DNA of 5,953 nt, taken from the NCBI GenBank assembly GCA_021157805.1, contig JAGGVW010000204.1:1-5953 (forward strand), read 5' to 3'. The translations under genes and the position numbers were made by a program. The DNA comes from a bacterium (GTDB lineage: Bacteria > Ratteibacteria > UBA8468 > B48-G9 > JAFGKM01). A model generated the notes under the pieces. The model saw only the letters and a list, made by a program, of their open reading frames with translations. It did no database searches and was not told the DNA's origin. Each line of letters opens with the position of its first letter. Within the stretch, counting starts at the first letter, position 1. Below, piece by piece: positions 1 to 5,746 of the stretch.

Positions 1-1
1 A

Positions 2-304
2 GCAAACAAAGACATTGAAGGAATAAAGACGCCTATCGGGTATATTCCATATTATGAGGACCTTAAAAAACTATTTATGGAAGTCCTTGGAGTGGATTAT
101 AAAGAAGAGAATTATCTGAAACAGTTTTCTCTGAGGGTCCCACAGAATATAATGAAAATGGAAAGAATTATTAAGATTTATGAAAAGGAAGAAGATTTAC
201 CGGATGTTGTTCTTGAAATTTTGAAAAAACAGAAGGAAGAACTGGAAAAAGTTAAAGAAAAGTTTGGAGATTTTGTTTCTCCTTATAAATTTATGGAAAA
301 ATGA
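2..304 (+). CDS. pckG: Phosphoenolpyruvate carboxykinase (GTP), C-terminal part only
   Basis: This is the end of a GTP-dependent phosphoenolpyruvate carboxykinase, the cytoplasmic enzyme that interconverts oxaloacetate plus GTP with phosphoenolpyruvate, CO2 and GDP. The frame is open from the window edge, giving 100 visible residues and a TGA at 302-304. The family signature seen is TPIGYIP at fragment residues 10-16, followed by EDLKKLF and a charged helical tail ending in SPYKF. This is the usual C-terminal layout of GTP-type enzymes, in particular the shorter prokaryotic ones, and differs from the ATP-type family. Full enzymes are about 600 residues, so roughly five sixths, including the nucleotide and metal sites, lies upstream. 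An ATG at 77 is internal (residue 26 here) and is not the true start. The stop overlaps the start of the aminotransferase gene as ATGA, which suggests co-translation. The family call is firm from the C-terminal signature. Catalytic competence cannot be judged. Confidence 0.88.
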   Translation, partial: ANKDIEGIKTPIGYIPYYEDLKKLFMEVLGVDYKEENYLKQFSLRVPQNIMKMERIIKIYEKEEDLPDVVLEILKKQKEELEKVKEKFGDFVSPYKFMEK

Positions 305-1443
305 TTTCAGAAAAAGTAAAAAGATTAAAGCCATCTGCAACACTTGCTGTTAATAAAAAAGCAAAAGAACTTATTGCAAAAGGAAAAGATGTTATAAATC
401 TTTCTGTTGGTGAACCTGATTTTGATACACCTGATATTATAAAAGAGGCAGGAATTGAAGCAATAAAAGAAGGTTTTACAAAATATACTGAAGCAAAAGG
501 GATAAAAGAATTAAGAGTTGCAATAAGTGAAAAACTTGAAAGAGAAAATAATCTAAAATATGACCCGGATAACATTGTGGTTTCAAATGGTGCAAAACAC
601 TCTCTTTTCAACATTTTCCTTGCAGTATTAAATCCTGGAGATGAGGTAATCATCCCTGCTCCTTACTGGGTAAGTTATCCCCCTATGGTTGAGATAGCAG
701 GTGGAAAACCTGTAATTTGCAGGTGGAATGATAAATTTAAAATTGATACAGATGAATTGAAAAAACTTATAAATAAAAGAACAAAAGCACTCATTCTCAA
801 CAGTCCTTCAAATCCAACAGGGATTGTCTATACAAAGAAAGAACTGGAAGAAATTGCTGAAATTATTGTTAAAAATAAAATTCTGTGTATTTCAGATGAA
901 GTGTATGAAAAAATTCTGTATGGAACAGAACATATCAGTATTGCTTCTCTCTCTGAAGAGGTTAAAAAATTGACAGTAGTGGTGAATGGTGTTTCAAAAA
1001 CATTTGCTATGACTGGCTGGAGAATTGGCTATATTGCTGCTGAAAAAGAAATAGCAGATGCAGTAAATAAAATTCAGAGCCAGACAACATCTGCTCCATC
1101 TTCAATTTCACAAAAAGGTGCTTACTTTGCAATAAAAGAAGGAGAAAAACTTTATAAGGATATGGTTAGTGAATTTAAAAGAAGAAGGGATTTTATAACA
1201 AAAAATTTATCAAAGGAAATTAAATTCCCATATCCAGAAGGTGCTTTTTACCTCTTCTTTAATTTTAAAGATATGGATTCAGAAGTTTTTTCAAAGAGAT
1301 TGCTTGAAGAAAAATATGTTGCATCTGTGCCAGGGAAGGACTTTGGGGCAGATAAATTTGTCCGTATTTCTTATGCAACATCAATGGAAAACCTCAAAAA
1401 GGCAATTGAAAGAATAAATGAATTTGTGCAGGAAAACAGGTAA
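301..1443 (+). CDS. aspC: Aspartate aminotransferase, class I PLP-dependent (possibly also prephenate aminotransferase)
   Basis: This is a 380-residue pyridoxal-phosphate aminotransferase of fold type I, close in layout to the Thermus-type (subgroup 1-beta) aspartate aminotransferases. It swaps the amino group between aspartate/oxaloacetate and glutamate/2-oxoglutarate in the cytoplasm. Visible motifs in order are KPSAT (10-14), GEPDFDTP (37-44), GAKHSLFN (97-104), SPSNPTG (168-174, Asn171), SDEVYE (198-203, Asp199 and Tyr202 at the cofactor), SKTFAMTGWRIGY (232-244) with Schiff-base Lys233 and phosphate-binding Arg241, and FVRISYA with Arg355 for the substrate alpha-carboxylate. Ser12, Thr14 and Lys99 align with residues that read the distal carboxylate in Thermus aspartate aminotransferase, so an acidic substrate is likely. 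Lys10 matches the position linked to prephenate use in some of these enzymes, so a second role in tyrosine/phenylalanine synthesis is possible but inferred. The ATG at 301 fits the family N-terminus. The ribosome binding site is weak (GGA at 295-297), and the ATGA overlap with pckG suggests coupling. The pairing would link phosphoenolpyruvate, oxaloacetate and aspartate. Confidence 0.92.
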   Translation: MISEKVKRLKPSATLAVNKKAKELIAKGKDVINLSVGEPDFDTPDIIKEAGIEAIKEGFTKYTEAKGIKELRVAISEKLERENNLKYDPDNIVVSNGAKHSLFNIFLAVLNPGDEVIIPAPYWVSYPPMVEIAGGKPVICRWNDKFKIDTDELKKLINKRTKALILNSPSNPTGIVYTKKELEEIAEIIVKNKILCISDEVYEKILYGTEHISIASLSEEVKKLTVVVNGVSKTFAMTGWRIGYIAAEKEIADAVNKIQSQTTSAPSSISQKGAYFAIKEGEKLYKDMVSEFKRRRDFITKNLSKEIKFPYPEGAFYLFFNFKDMDSEVFSKRLLEEKYVASVPGKDFGADKFVRISYATSMENLKKAIERINEFVQENR

Positions 1444-1444
1444 A

Positions 1445-2263
1445 ATGAAAAAAATTTCATTTATATTTTTTATTTTTCCCTGTTTTTTATTTTCCGAATC
1501 TTTAAATTATATTTTTCAAAAAAATATTGTGGAGAAATATAGATTTAATATATCAGGGAATGTGGCATTCAGTTATAATCCTGATGAAAAAAATAATTTC
1601 AATGTCCTTGCTTCTGGAATTATTGAAATAAAAACGATTAAAAATACACCTCCCTATATCCTTGAAATCACGCCACAAAAAACACTCATCAAAGTAAACG
1701 ACATAATTCTTGAGGATATAACAAAAAGTGATACAGAAATTTCAGGGATTGTATCAAAAGTCAGGATAGAAATGAATAAAAATGGAGAAATTACAAAAAT
1801 TGAAGAAATAAAACCCAATATAATCAACATAGGAAAAATTTTAAATTTAATCCCTGCCTTTCCAGAAGGAAAGATATATAGAGGAAAAACATGGCAACAG
1901 AAGGTTTCATCATTTGAGATACCAGGATTTTTAAAAATGTGCAATTTAAAATTTGATTATTTTGTCAGTAAAATAGAGGGTAAAAAATATACGATAAAAT
2001 TATTTGCAAATCAGATTATACAGGAGAAGGAAAAAGATAAAGATATAACAATCAGGTTTTCTGGAACAAATAATTCAAAAGGAAGTTTTATTTTTAATTC
2101 AGAAAAAGGGAAACTTGAAAAATTTAACAGTAATTTTAAACTTCATCTTAAAGTATTTTTTATTTTACCATCTGCACCAGAGGAGAAAACACATCAACAA
2201 ACTCTTCCAATGGATTTGAAAATAAATATTACCACCAATTTTACAAGAGAAGTGGAGAATTAA
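1445..2263 (+). CDS. Exported protein of unknown function
   Basis: I do not recognise this 272-residue protein. It begins with a clear signal peptide: Lys2 and Lys3, a hydrophobic stretch over residues 4-16 (ISFIFFIFPCFLF), then Ser-Glu-Ser at 17-19, a possible signal peptidase I site. The cysteine at 13 is not in a proper lipobox, so a lipoprotein is unlikely. The mature part looks beta-rich, with alternating hydrophobic and polar strands, many lysines and no further membrane segment. A segment FPEGKIYRGKTW (139-150) resembles the proline-glycine-tryptophan element seen in several families of secreted proteins of unknown function. That is a weak resemblance and does not assign a family. I chose ATG 1445 because it puts the lysines directly before the hydrophobic core and has AGG at 1438-1440 and AGGA at 1430-1433 upstream. 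The in-frame ATG at 1418 would add nine residues, overlap aspC and spoil the signal peptide. It sits one base after the aspC stop, so it is probably in the same operon. Its stop is shared with the convergent ftsW gene. Confidence 0.8.
   Translation: MKKISFIFFIFPCFLFSESLNYIFQKNIVEKYRFNISGNVAFSYNPDEKNNFNVLASGIIEIKTIKNTPPYILEITPQKTLIKVNDIILEDITKSDTEISGIVSKVRIEMNKNGEITKIEEIKPNIINIGKILNLIPAFPEGKIYRGKTWQQKVSSFEIPGFLKMCNLKFDYFVSKIEGKKYTIKLFANQIIQEKEKDKDITIRFSGTNNSKGSFIFNSEKGKLEKFNSNFKLHLKVFFILPSAPEEKTHQQTLPMDLKINITTNFTREVEN
2260..2263. other. Convergent gene junction: palindromic TTAA holding both stop codons
   Basis: The exported-protein gene ends with TAA at 2261-2263 on the plus strand. The ftsW gene ends with TAA read on the minus strand from 2262 to 2260. 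The two coding regions therefore overlap by four bases and share a self-complementary TTAA. I found no GC-rich hairpin followed by a T-run in the flanking 100 or so bases on either side, so no intrinsic terminator is called here. Confidence 0.93.
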
Positions 2264-3369
2264 AAAACAAGTATATCTTCAAAATCAACTTTCAAACAGG
2301 TTTTCCTTGCTATAACTATAAGAAGACCTAATGTTAAAAAATTGACAAGGAAAGAAGAACCACCTTTACTGAAAAATGGTAGAGTTGTTCCTTTGGAAGG
2401 GATTATTGAAAGAACAACAAAAGCATGGAGTAGAAACTGAAAACCGAAAAGAGCACCAATTCCTGCAGAAAGATATTTTTCAAACTTATTTTTTGAAAGT
2501 TTTGAAACCTCAAAAGCAGAAAAAACAAGAATTGAAAATAAAATGAGGATAAAAGAAGTTCCAATAAAACCTGCTTCTTCCCCGACAATAGCATAAATAT
2601 AATCTTTATGAGCAACAGGTAAAAATTTTAATTTTCTCTCTCCTGCACCAGGTCCTTTTCCAAATATTCCCCCTGAACCAAGTGTTATTTTTGATTGAAT
2701 TATTTGATACCCTTTCCCTTTTGCATCAACTGAAGGGTTTAGATAAATTTTTATTCTTTCCATTCTATATGGAAAAATTAAAACAAGCACGGTCAACAAA
2801 ACAATTCCGGAAACTGCAAAAAGAGTTATATATCTGAATTTTAAACCGGCAAGAAAAAGAAGAAAGAAAAAAGTCGCTCCTATTATTACAAATGTTCCAA
2901 GGTCTTTTTGAAGTTGTAAAATGCCTGTGATTAACAAAAGAAAAGAGACAGGAATAATTAATATTTTCCAGTTATTTATTACTTTATCCTTTCTACTTAA
3001 AAAATCAGCAAGAAAAATTACAAAAGTTAATTTCATAAGTTCTGCTGGCTGGAATGAAAGAGGACCTATTTTAATCCATCTTAACTGGTGAAAAAATGCA
3101 GGAAGAGGAAGTAACAGAAAAGAAAAAAGGAAAATAAAAAAAGAATATTTTTTAATTTTTTCAAGGCCTATTTTTCTAATTAAATATATGGAAATAAGAC
3201 CTAAAATTATCCATACAATTCTTTTTTCAAAATATAAAAAGGGATTCCCTGCTTCAGAAAGACCATAAGAGACAGATGAACTCAAAAGAAAAACACTTCC
3301 AAGAACAATTAAAAGTGCAGATGAAAAACATATTTTATAATATATTGCTGACTTTCCTCTTATAAACAT
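2260..3369 (-). CDS. ftsW: FtsW, septal peptidoglycan glycosyltransferase (SEDS family)
   Basis: This 369-residue inner-membrane protein of the SEDS family polymerises lipid II into glycan strands at the division site, working with a class B penicillin-binding protein. About ten hydrophobic segments are visible (near 14-32, 50-66, 76-93, 110-124, 134-150, 160-176, 178-199, 268-286, 300-322 and 338-356). Family motifs are RWIKIGPLSFQPAE (97-110), DLGT (156-159), YRMERIKIYLNP (201-212), GYQIIQSKITLGSGG (220-234), and FLPVAHKDYIYAIVGEE (249-265) with the candidate catalytic Asp256. The last is PSKGTTLPFFSKGGSS (324-339). The wording of the loop around Asp256 and the position after murD favour FtsW over RodA. 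Substitutions are noted: Lys155 where QPD is usual, and Lys335 where SYGG is usual. I chose ATG 3369 because GGAGAGAGG lies just upstream and the resulting N-terminus has family length. A longer open frame back to 3489 lies wholly inside murD. The gene starts 35 bases inside the end of murD and shares its stop with the convergent gene. Confidence 0.95.
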   Translation of the reverse strand: MFIRGKSAIYYKICFSSALLIVLGSVFLLSSSVSYGLSEAGNPFLYFEKRIVWIILGLISIYLIRKIGLEKIKKYSFFIFLFSFLLLPLPAFFHQLRWIKIGPLSFQPAELMKLTFVIFLADFLSRKDKVINNWKILIIPVSFLLLITGILQLQKDLGTFVIIGATFFFLLFLAGLKFRYITLFAVSGIVLLTVLVLIFPYRMERIKIYLNPSVDAKGKGYQIIQSKITLGSGGIFGKGPGAGERKLKFLPVAHKDYIYAIVGEEAGFIGTSFILILFSILVFSAFEVSKLSKNKFEKYLSAGIGALFGFQFLLHAFVVLSIIPSKGTTLPFFSKGGSSFLVNFLTLGLLIVIARKTCLKVDFEDILVF

Positions 3370-4663
3370 TACCTCTCTCCTTATAATTTTTAAACTGGTC
3401 AAAGGATGCACAGCCAGGAGAAAGAAGAACAATATCCCCTTTTTCAGAAACACTATAAGCAACCTCAACTGCTTCTTCCAGTGTCTCAACTTTTTTTATT
3501 TTTTCTATTTTCAACTCTTTTTCTATTTTTTCTTTTGCCTTTCCGAATAGAACCAATGCCTTAACTTTTCTTTTAACAATTTCTTTAAGTGAAGAAAAAG
3601 AAAGCCCTTTATCCAGTCCTCCCATAAGAAGAATTACTTTCCCATCTGGTAAACTTTCAAGAGCATTTTCAACTGCATGAGGATTTGTTGCTTTTGAATC
3701 ATTTATAAAAATAACTCCTTCTATTTCTCTTACTTTTTCCATTCGGTGTTCTTGAGGGGTGAAACTGACAATTGCTTTTTCAATTATTTCCTTTTTTATA
3801 TTACAAATTTTCCCTATGGAAACAGCAGCCATAACATTATAAATATTCCCTTTACCTGAAAGTTTTGTTTTATTAAAATCAATTATTTTTTCATCCCCGG
3901 AGTATATAAATCCGTCTTTGAAATAAATATCAAAGGAAGATAAAAATCCAAAAACCAGTTTTTCTCCACGAATTTTTTTCCATATTTCAAAACAATTTTT
4001 ATCATCTCCATTCAGAACAGCCCAGGTATTTTCTTCTTTGTTGAGAAAAAGTTTTTCTTTTACTTTAACATATTGAGAAAAGTTAGAATATCTATCAAAA
4101 TGGTCATCAGCAATATTTAAAATCACTCCAATAAATGGTTTGAATTTTTCTATTTTTTCCAGCTGGAAACTACTGATTTCAATAATAATGTAAGTGTCTT
4201 TTTTTATGTTATCAACTTCTCCTATAAAAGTATTCCCTATATTCCCGCATACAACAAAATCAAAAGGAGAAAATTTAAAGATGTTTCCTGTCAGTAATGT
4301 TGTTGTTGTTTTTCCATTTGTTCCTGTTATCCCTATTATTTTTTTTGAAGGAGAAAAGAGATAGGCAAGTTCTATTTCACTTATTACAGGTATTTTCTCT
4401 TCCCTGACTATTTCAGGTAAAACATTTTTATTAATACCAGGGCTTATAACAACTAAATCTTTATTTTTAAAAAATTCAGGAGAATGAGAACCAAATTCAA
4501 ACTCAACTTTTCCATCTAACTTTTTCAAATTTTCATACTTCTCTTCACCTGTATCAATATCTGTTATAAAAACTTTTGCATTTTTTCTTAAGAGAAACCG
4601 GGCAACATCAAAGCCAGTTTTTCCAAATCCAACTACAACAACTTTTTTATTTTTTAAGTTCAT
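3335..4663 (-). CDS. murD: UDP-N-acetylmuramoyl-L-alanine--D-glutamate ligase (MurD)
   Basis: MurD is the cytoplasmic ligase that uses ATP to add D-glutamate to UDP-MurNAc-L-alanine, the second amino acid of the peptidoglycan stem peptide. The 442-residue length is normal. Its three domains are visible. An N-terminal Rossmann-like UDP-binding domain has GFGKTG at 12-17. A central ATPase domain has the P-loop GTNGKTT at 114-120 (Lys118), EISSFQLE at 162-169 and DDHFDRY at 186-192 with His188. Lys202 sits where the carbamoylated lysine is found in E. coli MurD. The C-terminal domain has EHRMEKV (305-311), NDSKATN (321-327), GGLDKG (348-353) and SPGCASFDQFKN (415-426), the element that contacts D-glutamate and is specific to MurD among the Mur ligases. 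No key residue is missing. The ATG at 4663 overlaps the mraY stop as ATGA and has no strong ribosome binding site, so its translation probably depends on mraY. Its last 35 bases overlap ftsW. Confidence 0.97.
   Translation of the reverse strand: MNLKNKKVVVVGFGKTGFDVARFLLRKNAKVFITDIDTGEEKYENLKKLDGKVEFEFGSHSPEFFKNKDLVVISPGINKNVLPEIVREEKIPVISEIELAYLFSPSKKIIGITGTNGKTTTTLLTGNIFKFSPFDFVVCGNIGNTFIGEVDNIKKDTYIIIEISSFQLEKIEKFKPFIGVILNIADDHFDRYSNFSQYVKVKEKLFLNKEENTWAVLNGDDKNCFEIWKKIRGEKLVFGFLSSFDIYFKDGFIYSGDEKIIDFNKTKLSGKGNIYNVMAAVSIGKICNIKKEIIEKAIVSFTPQEHRMEKVREIEGVIFINDSKATNPHAVENALESLPDGKVILLMGGLDKGLSFSSLKEIVKRKVKALVLFGKAKEKIEKELKIEKIKKVETLEEAVEVAYSVSEKGDIVLLSPGCASFDQFKNYKERGNVYKRKVSNIL
3372..3380 (-). 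promoter_or_regulatory. Ribosome binding site of ftsW, inside murD
   Basis: Read on the minus strand, GGAGAGAGG is followed by TA and then the ATG at 3369-3367. The GGAG core sits 7 bases from the start codon, an ideal distance. It lies inside the last codons of murD and decides the ftsW start against the longer open frame that begins at 3489. Confidence 0.8.
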
Positions 4664-5736
4664 CGTATTTTCAGTGTTATTATTGTGAAAAGCGCAAGCA
4701 TAAGGGTTATTATCCAGAATCTTACTACAACTTTCGGTTCAGGTATCCCCTTTTTTTCAAAATGGTGGTGTATAGGAGTCATAAGAAATATCCTTTTCCC
4801 TCTTGTTTTGAAAGATATAATCTGAATAATAACAGATAACGCTTCAATCAAAAATATACCACCAACAAAGATGAGAGATAATTCCTGTTTTACAATAATT
4901 GCAAGAAAACCAATAACTCCCCCCAGAGACAATGAACCAGTATCCCCCATAAAAATTTCTGCTGGAAAACAATTATACCACAGAAAACCCAGACAGGACC
5001 CAAAAAGAGCGCCAGTAAAAACAGTTACCTCTTCTGCTCCTTTAACATAAGGGATACTCAGATAATTTGCAAATTTAATATTTCCTGCAAGATAAGATAT
5101 TGCTGCATAAGCAAGTGCGACCATCATAATTGAACCTATAGCAAGTCCATCCATACCATCAGTTAAATTTACAGCATTTGAAGTTGCAACAATTAAAAAT
5201 ATAGCAAAAATTATGTAAAATTTACCAAGTGGTAAAACTACATTTTTAAAGAAAGGAAGATAAATAGAAGTATCAAAATTAATCTTCTTGTTGTATAAAA
5301 GAAAAATTCCGACAATAAACCCTGCTCCAACTTGAGCAATTATTTTCACAAGTGGTCTTAAACCTTTTCTGGAACTCTGGTGTTTTAATTTTCTAAAATC
5401 ATCCCAGAAGCCAAAGATACCAAGATAGACAGAAAGAAAAAGAAGTAAAATGATATAGATGTTTTTTACATCAGCCCATAAAATTGTTGCAAAAACAAGG
5501 GAAGAAAGAATTAAAATCCCTCCCATAGTTGGTATATTTTCTTTCTTGTTTTCTCTGAAATCAAGGAAATCATTTGGATGAGAAAACTTTTTCATAGAAT
5601 TTATAAATTTTCTCCCAAAGATAACAGAGATAAAAAGAGATGTAAATGTTGCAAGGGTTGCTCTTACTGTTATATACCTGAAAACATTAAAACCAAACCA
5701 GTATTTTACAAACCCATAAAGAAATTTATATAACAT
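4660..5736 (-). CDS. mraY: Phospho-N-acetylmuramoyl-pentapeptide-transferase (MraY)
   Basis: MraY is the integral membrane enzyme that transfers phospho-MurNAc-pentapeptide from UDP to undecaprenyl phosphate, making lipid I and releasing UMP on the cytoplasmic face. At 358 residues it has the standard length, with about ten hydrophobic segments. The conserved polar residues are all present: NIPTMGG (67-73), WDDFRK (111-116) with Asp112 and Asp113, NAVNLTDGMDGLA (187-199) with Asp193 and Asp196, and MGDTGSLSLGG (263-273) with Asp265, the metal-binding aspartate position. The MraY-specific PIHHHFEKKG (321-330) carries the histidine triad at 323-325. That triad separates MraY from the related WecA and TagO transferases. 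The ATG at 5736 is supported by GAGGGG four bases upstream. It lies 8 bases after the murF stop and overlaps murD by four bases at the other end, so it sits inside one dcw-type operon. Nothing in the sequence suggests loss of function. Confidence 0.98.
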   Translation of the reverse strand: MLYKFLYGFVKYWFGFNVFRYITVRATLATFTSLFISVIFGRKFINSMKKFSHPNDFLDFRENKKENIPTMGGILILSSLVFATILWADVKNIYIILLLFLSVYLGIFGFWDDFRKLKHQSSRKGLRPLVKIIAQVGAGFIVGIFLLYNKKINFDTSIYLPFFKNVVLPLGKFYIIFAIFLIVATSNAVNLTDGMDGLAIGSIMMVALAYAAISYLAGNIKFANYLSIPYVKGAEEVTVFTGALFGSCLGFLWYNCFPAEIFMGDTGSLSLGGVIGFLAIIVKQELSLIFVGGIFLIEALSVIIQIISFKTRGKRIFLMTPIHHHFEKKGIPEPKVVVRFWIITLMLALFTIITLKIR

Positions 5737-5740
5737 TTAT

Positions 5741-5746
5741 CCCCTC
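5741..5746 (-). promoter_or_regulatory. Ribosome binding site of mraY, fused to the murF stop codon
   Basis: On the minus strand the sequence reads TGAGGGGATAAATG. The TGA (5747-5745) is the murF stop, GAGGGG (5746-5741) is the Shine-Dalgarno element, and ATG starts at 5736. A ribosome finishing murF would therefore sit on the mraY initiation site, which favours translational coupling. Confidence 0.82.

Noticed and set aside
291..653. Minus-strand open frame of 120 residues opposite aspC
   Set aside because: It lies antisense to a strongly conserved aminotransferase frame, and its Phe/Ser-rich product is typical of reversed AT-rich lysine/glutamate codons.
1418..1444. Earlier ATG at 1418 for the exported protein
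   Set aside because: It would put nine residues with extra charges before a well-formed signal peptide and overlap aspC. The ATG at 1445 follows AGG and gives a normal lysine-lysine signal start.
1654..1944. Minus-strand open frame of 96 residues opposite the exported-protein gene
   Set aside because: The plus-strand frame has a signal peptide, ribosome binding site and operon spacing. The reverse frame shows no motif or start signal.
2225..2330. Possible bidirectional terminator at the convergent junction
   Set aside because: There are A/T runs, but I could find no stable inverted repeat beside them, so no terminator is claimed.
2403..2615. Minus-strand 70-residue frame inside ftsW
   Set aside because: It is an out-of-frame reading of FtsW, whose conserved motifs occupy the same bases.
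3370..3489. A 40-residue N-terminal extension of ftsW starting at 3489
   Set aside because: It lies entirely inside murD, has no family counterpart, and a strong ribosome binding site directly precedes the ATG at 3369.
4576..4839. Plus-strand 87-residue frame across the murD-mraY junction
   Set aside because: It is antisense to the conserved MurD N-terminus and MraY C-terminus, and the aromatic-rich product has no recognisable feature.
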